Positions 57,747 through 64,000 of a DNA stretch of 64,000 bases are shown piece by piece. The stretch covers positions 62,001 to 126,000 of the forward strand of contig JADLDO010000014.1 in NCBI GenBank assembly GCA_020846635.1, in the 5' to 3' direction. This stretch comes from Caldilineaceae bacterium. GTDB lineage: Bacteria > Chloroflexota > Anaerolineae > Caldilineales > Caldilineaceae. Numbering within the stretch: the first letter of the stretch is position 1; every line of letters starts with the position of its first letter. The translations under genes and the position numbers were made by a program. The notes beneath the pieces were generated by a model. It saw nothing but the letters and a program-made list of their open reading frames with translations. It made no database searches and was not told the origin of the DNA.

Positions 57747-58358
57747 CTATGCTTCTATGATGGAACTGAGTTTCATCGGGCGATCGCGCCTGCCAAATTT
57801 CGCCTGAATGACCACATCGCTCAACTCCTCTGCCGACACATCCGCCAGTGTCAAGAGGGTTTCATACGGATCATCCGAGAGGCGGAAGTATTCTCCAAAG
57901 GCAGGCTCAGTCTTCATCCCGCCCAGTTTCAAATCGCGAATCGCATGCACAGCTTCCTCGCCCCCCTCGCGCAGCAAACGTGCCTCTGCTACCATATGCA
58001 GATAGGCATTTTGCTCTTCGGACGGGCGCGGCTGTGCAAAAATCTCAATGGGGATATTTTGATAGTGGAAGTTGCAGATCACGGTCGGCAACCCGTTCTT
58101 TTCAGTATGCCGCAGGTCAAAGCCATCCTGATCACCATATACGGCTGTCACCAGGGTAGCAAAATGCTCCAAATCCTCGGCATTACAAAGGATATCCAGG
58201 TCGCTTTCCGGTGTCTCAAGCCCCAACGGAAAAGTCCCTGCCAGCACCGGCTCAAAATCAGCCAGCACACTCATTAGGTCAAGTTCGATGAGCACACGAA
58301 AAGCGTCCCGTTGACGGTCGCTCCCCCGGTTCAAATAGGTCAAATCATTCCAGAACAC
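57747..58358 (-). CDS. DUF4269-type nucleotidyltransferase-like protein
   Basis: A 203-residue protein. The motif GTFPLGLETPESDLDILC matches the nucleotidyltransferase pattern (Gly-Thr or Gly-Ser, then Asp-x-Asp) of the DUF4269 family. The middle part FHYQNIPIEIFAQPRPSEEQNAYLHM is characteristic. Members are predicted nucleotide or antibiotic modifiers; the substrate is unknown. The start is GTG 58358 with AGGAG six bases upstream. It precedes the methyltransferase gene on the same strand. Confidence 0.82.
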   Translation of the reverse strand: MFWNDLTYLNRGSDRQRDAFRVLIELDLMSVLADFEPVLAGTFPLGLETPESDLDILCNAEDLEHFATLVTAVYGDQDGFDLRHTEKNGLPTVICNFHYQNIPIEIFAQPRPSEEQNAYLHMVAEARLLREGGEEAVHAIRDLKLGGMKTEPAFGEYFRLSDDPYETLLTLADVSAEELSDVVIQAKFGRRDRPMKLSSIIEA

Positions 58359-58456
58359 AATTCGCTCCTACAATGCTGAGCCGAGGTCTGTTATCGGCAT
58401 AACGCCGCGCCAACCTGCGACATTCAGATACACTATACAACAATCGCGTATAAAAC

Positions 58457-58486
58457 AAAACGGCCCAGCAAAGGCTGAGCCGTTTT
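58457..58486 (-). terminator. Rho-independent terminator of ssrA
   Basis: On the minus strand AAAACGGC pairs with GCCGTTTT, and inner CAGC with GCTG, leaving a short loop. It is followed by TTTTGTTTT-like sequence. It begins a few bases after the tmRNA 3' end. Confidence 0.9.
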
Positions 58487-58489
58487 CTA

Positions 58490-58896
58490 GGTGGAGATGG
58501 CGGGAGTTGAACCCGCGTCCGAAACACTCGTCCAGAGATATCTACAGGCGTAGTCGCTTTACTTAGATGTCATGTCGTAGTCCCCAAGCGACAGGGTCCT
58601 TTACGACATCAACCGATTAGTCTTAGGCGACACTATCGGTGTCCAGTCGCCGCATCCCTACAGTATTTGACGGTTACCGCGCGACCTGTGGGCTACATCG
58701 CAACGGACCGGGACCCTCCGCAGAGAGTCCGGTGTCTTACTTAGGCAGCCATTGCCGCAGGAGCAGCGTTAGCGAAACCGAAGTTGAAGACTTTGCCTGT
58801 GTTGGCATTTATAGGGTTTGCGCCTATTTTATCGTAGTCGACGCTCTACGGCCTGCAATCAAAGAACAACCTGCCCCGTCGAAACCGGTCATCCCC
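58490..58896 (-). ncRNA. ssrA: Transfer-messenger RNA (tmRNA)
   Basis: The minus strand begins GGGGATG (58896-58890), which pairs with CATCTCC (58499-58493) as an acceptor-like stem; GGTTTCGAC follows the 5' end. The 3' end has a T arm (GCGGG-TTCAACT-CCCGC) and CC without the final A. The tag frame (58806 to 58741) encodes ANTGKVFNFGFANAAPAAMAA and ends in TAA. tmRNA rescues stalled ribosomes and tags the product for proteolysis. The tag ends in MAA rather than LAA. Confidence 0.96.
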
Positions 58897-58914
58897 TTAA
58901 TTGATTACACCTAA

Positions 58915-58943
58915 AGAATAGCACATTTGGTCCCTGCTGTAAA
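58915..58943 (-). promoter_or_regulatory. Likely ssrA promoter
   Basis: On the minus strand TTTACA (58943-58938), a 17-base spacer and TATTCT (58920-58915) predict a start about 12 bases upstream of the mature tmRNA 5' end. Confidence 0.7.
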
Positions 58944-59012
58944 GAAGGCTAGCCTACAAATTCAAGCACATACCTATATTGCACACCTATGCAGTGCCGC
59001 AGCCTCACTCCT

Positions 59013-59041
59013 TTGACACCCCCAATCCCCGGTTGTATACT
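59013..59041 (+). promoter_or_regulatory. Near-consensus promoter of the protoporphyrinogen oxidase gene
   Basis: TTGACA (59013-59018), a 17-base spacer and TATACT (59036-59041). The -10 box lies inside the left arm of the inverted repeat at 59035-59100. Confidence 0.75.
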
Positions 59042-59100
59042 CGACAATAGCGGCATCGCTGGTGCCTGTCGCCTTCCAGAGCAAATTGTGTCGAGTATAC
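59035..59100. repeat. 12-bp inverted repeat GTATACTCGACA overlapping the hemY promoter
   Basis: GTATACTCGACA (59035-59046) recurs inverted at 59089-59100, separated by 42 bases. The left arm contains the -10 box of the plus-strand promoter, and the right arm contains TATACT on the minus strand. The pair could be two operator copies or a cruciform-prone element. Confidence 0.7.
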
Positions 59101-59153
59101 CTGTTAACGCAAGTACGCCTGTTAATGATTAGTATGAACCGAGCTGCATTCCC

Positions 59154-60632
59154 TTGATAACCCAAACACCCTCCCAACCCTATGAGGTCGCCATCATTGG
59201 TGGCGGCATTTCCGGCCTCGCAACCGCCTATTATCTACAACGCCATGCTGCCCAAGCCAACCGCCCACTGCGCTATACCCTCATCGAGCGCGCACCGAAT
59301 GTAGGCGGCAAGATCGTCACCGAGCACGTCCACGGCTTTGGCGATACCCCGTTCGTCGTCGAAGGCGGCCCGGATTCCTTTATCACCCAAAAGCCCTGGG
59401 CCTTACAACTCGCACGCGAACTCGGTCTGCATGAGCGGTTGTTGGGCACCAATGATCATCTACGCAAGACCTTTGTACTCAACAAGGGCAAAACAACACC
59501 CCTGCCCGATGGCGTCATGCTTATTGTGCCGACTCGCTTTATGCCCTTTGCCCTCTCACCGCTGATTTCGCCCCTGGGCAAGCTGCGTATGGGTCTCGAT
59601 TACCTCATTCCTGCGCGCCAGGATGACGATGACGAAACGCTCGCCGATTTCGTGCGGCGACGCCTAGGCGACGAAGCTCTAGACAAGATCGCCGAACCCC
59701 TACTCTCCGGCATCTATAACGCTGAAGCAGAGAAACAAAGCCTGCTGGCAACCTTCCCCCGCTTCCGCGAGATCGAGAAGAAGCATGGCAGCCTCATCCG
59801 TGGCATGTTGGCCGGGCGCAGCCAGTCAAAGCCCGCTGCTACAGCCCAGGCCACTCCCCCACAAGCCAATGGTCAGCCTGCCAAACCACCCTCCATGTTC
59901 ATCTCCTTCCGCGATGGCGCACAGGAACTCGTGGATGGTCTACTGCCGCAGTTGACCGGGGATATACAGCTGGAGACAGGCGTCACCAGCATCACGCAAT
60001 CCAATGCACCGGCGCGCTATCAACTCTCCCTGAGTGATGGCTCCACGGTTGGTGCTCAAAATGTCGTCTTGGCGACGCCCGCTTTTGTCAGTGCCGATCT
60101 GCTCACCAACCTCGCGCCCGACGCCGCCAAGCTGCTCTCCGCCATCCGCTACGTCAGCACAGGCACGATCTCGCTGGGTTTCCGCCGCGATGAAGTGAGC
60201 CACCCACTCAACGGCTTTGGCGTGGTCATCCCTCGCAGCGAAAAGCGCCCGATCAACGCCATCACCTGGAGTTCTACCAAGTTTGACCACCGCGCTCCCG
60301 CCGATCACGTTCTGATCCGCGTCTTCTTTGGTGGCTCGCGCAACCCGGAGATTGTCGAACGCAGCGACGAAGACCTCCTGGCAATCGCGCGCCGCGAGCT
60401 TCATGCGCTGCTGGGGATTGATGCGACGCCCGTCTTTCATCGCCTCTTTCGCTGGCGCAATACCACGCCACAATATGATGTGGGCCATCTCAAGCGCGTG
60501 GATGCGATTGAAGCCGCCCTCCCTCCCGGTCTGTACGTGACGGGCAGTCCCTACCGCGGCATCGGCATCCCCGACTGTGTACACCAGGCGCAGCAGACCG
60601 CCGATCTGCTATGGCAGCAGATCGCGGGATGA
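59154..60632 (+). CDS. hemY: Protoporphyrinogen/coproporphyrinogen III oxidase (HemY/CgoX-type)
   Basis: A 492-residue FAD enzyme of heme synthesis that oxidises protoporphyrinogen or coproporphyrinogen. The FAD motif is AIIGGGISGLATAYYLQ; the family signature EGGPDSFITQKPWAL follows. The C-terminus PGLYVTGSPYRGIGIPDCVHQA is typical. A Pro/Ala-rich insertion (about residues 220-247) is an oddity. The start is TTG 59154; an upstream ATG at 59133 soon meets a stop in its own frame. Which of PPOX or CgoX activity applies cannot be told from sequence alone. Confidence 0.9.
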   Translation: MITQTPSQPYEVAIIGGGISGLATAYYLQRHAAQANRPLRYTLIERAPNVGGKIVTEHVHGFGDTPFVVEGGPDSFITQKPWALQLARELGLHERLLGTNDHLRKTFVLNKGKTTPLPDGVMLIVPTRFMPFALSPLISPLGKLRMGLDYLIPARQDDDDETLADFVRRRLGDEALDKIAEPLLSGIYNAEAEKQSLLATFPRFREIEKKHGSLIRGMLAGRSQSKPAATAQATPPQANGQPAKPPSMFISFRDGAQELVDGLLPQLTGDIQLETGVTSITQSNAPARYQLSLSDGSTVGAQNVVLATPAFVSADLLTNLAPDAAKLLSAIRYVSTGTISLGFRRDEVSHPLNGFGVVIPRSEKRPINAITWSSTKFDHRAPADHVLIRVFFGGSRNPEIVERSDEDLLAIARRELHALLGIDATPVFHRLFRWRNTTPQYDVGHLKRVDAIEAALPPGLYVTGSPYRGIGIPDCVHQAQQTADLLWQQIAG

Positions 60633-60679
60633 ACAAACGCGAAATAAACAATCAAGAAATGAACAGATGTCAGTTTTTC

Positions 60680-60708
60680 TTGACATAGAGCCTTTGTCAC
60701 TCTAAAAT
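60680..60708 (+). promoter_or_regulatory. Likely promoter of miaB
   Basis: TTGACA (60680-60685), a 17-base spacer and TAAAAT (60703-60708), about 60 bases upstream of the ATG at 60769. Confidence 0.7.
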
Positions 60709-60768
60709 TGTGCTTTGCTATGTATCTTACTTACCTGCCCGGCCTAAACCGGACAACAGGAGCTATCT

Positions 60769-62328
60769 ATGTCCCGAACGCACGAACTTCTTCCTGCGAC
60801 CGAAATCGTGACCCACGAAGTCGCAACTGATAAATCCAGCAACGCCGAGCGCAAATATCATATTTGGACCATCGGCTGTCAAATGAACGTTGCCGACAGC
60901 AATCATGTCGCCGCCGAACTGGAAAAAATCGGCTATGGCCCCACAGAAAGTCTGGACGATGCGGATGTCGTCGTCCTTAACACCTGCGTCGTACGCCAGA
61001 GTGCCGAAGATAAAGCCGTGGGCAAACTGGGCAGCCTCAAGCCGTGGCGCAAGGCCCGCCCCGACCGTACCCTGGCCCTCATGGGCTGTATGGTCGGTGT
61101 CAAGCCCAGCCAGCAGTTGCTCGACGCCTATCCCGATGTCGATGTTTTCATGCCCCCCAGCGAGGCCACGCCCCTCGTCAATTTGCTGCGTCAAGCCGAG
61201 ATCGACGCCGAAATGGAACATCTGGAGCGCCAACAGATCCTGCAACGCTATCGCATCCAGGACGAACTCCAGCCCGTCGGCTCCCAGCAGTCGATCAAGC
61301 ATCTTGCCCTCAGCGGTCAAGCTCCCGTCGCCGCGCATGTGCCCGTTGTCTATGGTTGCAGCCACGCCTGCACCTTCTGCATCATCCCTTTCCGCCGCGG
61401 TGTCGAACGCAGCCGCCCCGTCGAGGAGATTGTCAACGAGGTACGCGGCCTTGTCAGCCAGGGCGTGCGCGAAGTGACGCTGTTGGGCCAAATTGTTGAC
61501 CGCTATGGCTATGACTGGCGCGGCGAGTTGGGCAACAGTGCCAGCGTTGCGCCCTTCCTGGGCCAAACCGAGCAAGCTGAACCAGAGTTTGACCTGGCAG
61601 ACCTGCTCCGCGCCATCCACGAAATTGATGGCCTTTGGCGCATCCGCTTTCTCACCAGTCACCCCAATTACATGACCGACCGCATCCTTGAAGCTGTGCG
61701 CGACCTGCCCAAAGTTTGCGAACATATTGAGGTGCCGATCCAGGCAGGGGATGATGAAATACTCGAACGGATGAAGCGCGGCTACACCAACGACCAGTAC
61801 CGCGAGTTGGTTGCCCACATCCGCGCCACCATCCCGAACGTTGCCATCCACACCGACATTATCGTCGGCTTCTGCGGCGAAAGCGATGAGCAGTTTCAAA
61901 AGACTTATGAGGTTATGGCAGACCTCAAGCTCGACAAGGCACATCTGGCACGCTACAGTCCGCGCCCCGGCACAGTCAGCGCGCGTCGCATGACCGATGA
62001 TGTGCCGGAGGAAGTGAAGGCAGCTCGCCACAAGCAATTGGACGATCTGCAAGAGTCCATCTGCGCCGAGATCAACCAGCGTTCTTTGGGCGAAACCATT
62101 GAAGTGCTGGTTGAAGACCTTCACAAAGGCAAATGGCGCGGACGCACGCGCACAAACAAGCTGGTCTTTATTGATAGCCCGCTCCCGCTGCGCGGACGGC
62201 TCATTGACGTAGAGATCACCTGGACAGGCCCGTGGAGTATGCAGGGACGCTTCGTGCGCGACGTCTCGCCCCTGCCCGACAAAATCAGCCCCCCCAAGAC
62301 GACAATTCCAATCTTAGCAGCCGGTTAA
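60769..62328 (+). CDS. miaB: tRNA-2-methylthio-N6-dimethylallyladenosine synthase MiaB
   Basis: A 519-residue methylthiotransferase that adds a methylthio group to A37 of tRNAs. The N-terminal UPF0004 domain has Cys37 (GCQMN), Cys73 (NTC) and Cys107. The radical SAM cluster CSHACTFC uses C197, C201 and C204. The family stretch HIEVPIQAGDDEILERMKRGY (QSGS-type) and a C-terminal TRAM region (about 440-500; GKWRGRTRTNKLVF) complete it. It is longer than most MiaB (~440-480) by an insertion before the radical SAM cluster and a tail. ATG 60769 has an AGGAG close upstream. A related YqeV/RimO assignment is less likely. Confidence 0.9.
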   Translation: MSRTHELLPATEIVTHEVATDKSSNAERKYHIWTIGCQMNVADSNHVAAELEKIGYGPTESLDDADVVVLNTCVVRQSAEDKAVGKLGSLKPWRKARPDRTLALMGCMVGVKPSQQLLDAYPDVDVFMPPSEATPLVNLLRQAEIDAEMEHLERQQILQRYRIQDELQPVGSQQSIKHLALSGQAPVAAHVPVVYGCSHACTFCIIPFRRGVERSRPVEEIVNEVRGLVSQGVREVTLLGQIVDRYGYDWRGELGNSASVAPFLGQTEQAEPEFDLADLLRAIHEIDGLWRIRFLTSHPNYMTDRILEAVRDLPKVCEHIEVPIQAGDDEILERMKRGYTNDQYRELVAHIRATIPNVAIHTDIIVGFCGESDEQFQKTYEVMADLKLDKAHLARYSPRPGTVSARRMTDDVPEEVKAARHKQLDDLQESICAEINQRSLGETIEVLVEDLHKGKWRGRTRTNKLVFIDSPLPLRGRLIDVEITWTGPWSMQGRFVRDVSPLPDKISPPKTTIPILAAG

Positions 62329-62472
62329 TCAACGGGCAGGGTAAATGGGCGGCAAGCCTACTTCTCAGTCGATTTCAGATTGTCGATTTCAAGTTAAAGG
62401 GCGTCCATGTGACGCCTTTTGCTTTGTCTGGCATGTCGCCTACCCTGCTCTCCACACGATGAAAGGTAGACG

Positions 62473-63477
62473 ATGGCACAGTGGCTTAACGATCTCATAT
62501 TCTTTATTCTTGGTTTTATACTCTTAACATTTGGTGCCGATTTTCTGGTGCGCGGTGCCAGTCGCCTTGCTGCGCGCATGAAGGTGTCGCCGGTTGTCAT
62601 TGGACTCACGATTGTTGCCTTTGGGACCAGCCTTCCCGAACTTGTCGTCAGCCTCGTCGCCAGTGCCGAGGGTGACAGCTCAATTGCCATCGGCAATATC
62701 GTAGGCAGCAACATTGCCAATATTGGCCTGATCTTGGGGCTTGCGGCAGCGATTGCCACAGTACAAGTTGACCATTACATGATACGCCGTGAAATCCCCC
62801 TTCTCATCGGCTGCTCACTCTTGTTCATCATCCTCTCTTGGAACGGACAACTTGGATTGACCGAAGGAGTGATCCTCGCCGCCGGTCTTTTGGCATTCAC
62901 CTACTACAGCTTTTCCAGCGTGCGTGAGCGGCCCGAGCAGGCCGAAGAAGCTGTCGATACCCTGGAAGCCGCGGAGGCTCTGGATGAGGAAATCGCCGGA
63001 CCGAGCACCCATCCACTGCGTGATGTAGGGCTGATCGTGATTGGTCTTGTTGGCTTGATTGTGGGTGCAGAGTGGCTGGTCAATGCCGCAGAATCAATCG
63101 CCCGTGCTCTGGGTGTGAGCGAGTTGGTGATTGGCCTGACTTTGGTGGCTGTGGGAACGAGCCTGCCCGAACTTGCGACCACCCTCTCTGCCGTCCGTAG
63201 AAATGAAGCCGATATTGCAGTCGGCAATGTCATCGGCTCCAATCTCTTTAATATGCTCTTCATCGGTGGGGTCAGTGCCGCTGTGCGTACATTGGACATC
63301 CCCGCCCAAGTCCTTGCCGTGGATTATTGGGTGATGCTTGCCATCACCATTCTGGTCTTTGTCATGGCGCTGCCTAAACCCCACCGCCTCCAACGTTGGC
63401 ATGGGCTGGTGCTGCTTGCTTTCTATAGTGCATATACCATCTGGCTTTTTCTCGCTGACAGCACACCACCTGCATAG
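62473..63477 (+). CDS. Sodium/calcium exchanger family protein (YrbG/CaxA-like)
   Basis: A 334-residue membrane antiporter with two inverted repeats of five segments. The alpha motifs are present in both halves: VIGLTIVAFGTSLPELVVS with GNIVGSNIANIG, and VIGLTLVAVGTSLPELATT with GNVIGSNLFNM. The Glu of GTSLPEL and the Asn/Ser of GSN form the ion site. An acidic loop (about residues 156-178) separates the halves. It exports Ca2+ or another cation against a Na+ or H+ gradient. Confidence 0.93.
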   Translation: MAQWLNDLIFFILGFILLTFGADFLVRGASRLAARMKVSPVVIGLTIVAFGTSLPELVVSLVASAEGDSSIAIGNIVGSNIANIGLILGLAAAIATVQVDHYMIRREIPLLIGCSLLFIILSWNGQLGLTEGVILAAGLLAFTYYSFSSVRERPEQAEEAVDTLEAAEALDEEIAGPSTHPLRDVGLIVIGLVGLIVGAEWLVNAAESIARALGVSELVIGLTLVAVGTSLPELATTLSAVRRNEADIAVGNVIGSNLFNMLFIGGVSAAVRTLDIPAQVLAVDYWVMLAITILVFVMALPKPHRLQRWHGLVLLAFYSAYTIWLFLADSTPPA

Positions 63478-63490
63478 CCGGGGTTGGCTC

Positions 63491-64000
63491 TCATGCCGAA
63501 ACCACGGAACGCCGCAACGCTGCCGCCATCACGGTAATATCCGCCGGTGTCGTACGGCAGCAGCCGCCAATCAGGCGCGCACCCGCCGCATACCAGGTGC
63601 GCGCCAATGCCCCAAACGCATCAACGCCGCTCTCCGCAATCCAGCATTTGGCAATGGGGTCCCATCCTTCGCCGCGGTTGGGATAGACCAACAGCGGCTT
63701 TTTCGCAATCGCTTGCACATCGAGCAGCAACGGCTCAATAAACCGGGGCGCGGTGCAGTTCACCCCGACTGCCACCACCTGCTCGCTCCCATTCACAAGC
63801 TCCACGACCGCACGTAACGGCTCGCCATGCGAGAGATGCGCCCCATCCCGACAACTGCAACTCAGCCAGGCTTGTACATGGGGAAACTCTGCCAGCAACC
63901 GCACCAATGCCTCAGCCTCCAGCAGCGATGGCACTGTCTCACAGGCAAGCAAATCCGCGCCGCTCTCCGCCAACACAGCCAAGCGGGGCCGGTGAAAATC
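63491..64000 (-). CDS. mmuM: Homocysteine S-methyltransferase, C-terminal part (5' end outside window)
   Basis: The visible ~169 residues run off the right edge. They match MmuM/YitJ-type homocysteine methyltransferases: [25 protein letters not shown] and [18 protein letters not shown]. The zinc-binding Cys residues are in VGVNCTAP and GGCCRTTP. It transfers a methyl group from S-methylmethionine or a related donor to homocysteine, giving methionine. It is convergent with the exchanger gene, leaving a 13-base gap. Confidence 0.88.
   Translation of the reverse strand, partial: DFHRPRLAVLAESGADLLACETVPSLLEAEALVRLLAEFPHVQAWLSCSCRDGAHLSHGEPLRAVVELVNGSEQVVAVGVNCTAPRFIEPLLLDVQAIAKKPLLVYPNRGEGWDPIAKCWIAESGVDAFGALARTWYAAGARLIGGCCRTTPADITVMAAALRRSVVSA

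Noticed and set aside
58639..58914. A 91-codon plus-strand open frame over ssrA
   Set aside because: The region is the tmRNA gene with matching ends, tag and terminator; the frame is accidental.
60763..62124. A 453-codon open frame on the minus strand, almost exactly opposite miaB
   Set aside because: miaB has all family motifs, promoter and Shine-Dalgarno sequence; the opposite frame shows no domain, and is explained by GC-rich third codon positions.

Overview
The window is 64 kb of ordinary chromosome from a bacterium that is very probably a member of the Chloroflexota (Anaerolineae or Caldilineales-like). Grounds: moderate-to-high GC, several lipoproteins with a Pro/Thr-rich linker directly after the lipobox, a 934-residue LuxR/MalT-type ATPase regulator, a Ser/Thr kinase fused to a beta-propeller, a GldF-GldG fusion exporter with a DUF4340 partner, and small proteins that look restricted to this phylum. 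The phylum call is an inference from gene content, not from a marker phylogeny. There are no transposases, phage genes, CRISPR arrays or rRNA genes.

Layout. 0-10.7 kb: the end of a cytochrome c gene, a membrane protein, smc, a convergent minus-strand block (thrC, rnc, a sugar-type binding lipoprotein), then ftsY-prfB. prfB carries the classic programmed +1 frameshift. 10.8-19.2 kb: tRNA-Ser(CGA), a branched-chain-type binding lipoprotein, a GldA/GldFG/DUF4340 exporter operon and a PrsW-type protease. 19.3-22.6 kb (minus): an ECF sigma factor, a putative zinc-less anti-sigma and a membrane protein with bactofilin-like repeats and a C-terminal helix-hairpin-helix. 22.8-27.2 kb: a structured leader, then a chelatase ATPase gene and a VWA gene joined across an A8 slippery run. 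A -1 shift there would make a full-length ChlD-like subunit from the same mRNA. A TPR protein and a HisN-like phosphatase follow.

27.3-31.6 kb: an unknown conserved-looking protein, dtd, a radical SAM/HhH protein with a LexA-type box inside a near-consensus promoter and an apparently leaderless start, a degenerate DHODH-like protein and a lipoprotein. 31.8-36.6 kb: a membrane Ser/Thr kinase divergent from an FHA-winged-helix regulator, then a second ECF sigma factor. 36.7-41.8 kb: small metabolic and hydrolase genes. 42.1-46.5 kb (minus): an 80-residue protein, a GNAT, a membrane-anchored DJ-1/PfpI protein, a YtkA/FixH-like protein and a MauG-type di-heme peroxidase. 46.8-49.6 kb: the large LuxR-type regulator. 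49.8-51.9 kb: an aldo/keto reductase and a zinc alcohol dehydrogenase. 52-58.4 kb: a minus-strand run of six genes (nucleotidyltransferase-like, methyltransferase, HD hydrolase, SpoU methylase, FAD oxidoreductase, aminotransferase). 58.5-64 kb: ssrA (tmRNA), hemY/PPOX, miaB, a Na+/Ca2+ exchanger and the 3' part of a homocysteine methyltransferase gene.

The points most worth a second look are the chelatase -1 frameshift and its leader (22.8-25.1 kb), the LexA-box leaderless radical SAM gene (28.6 kb), the DJ-1/YtkA/MauG operon (42-45.4 kb) and the sigma/anti-sigma/bactofilin-HhH operon (19.3-22.6 kb).
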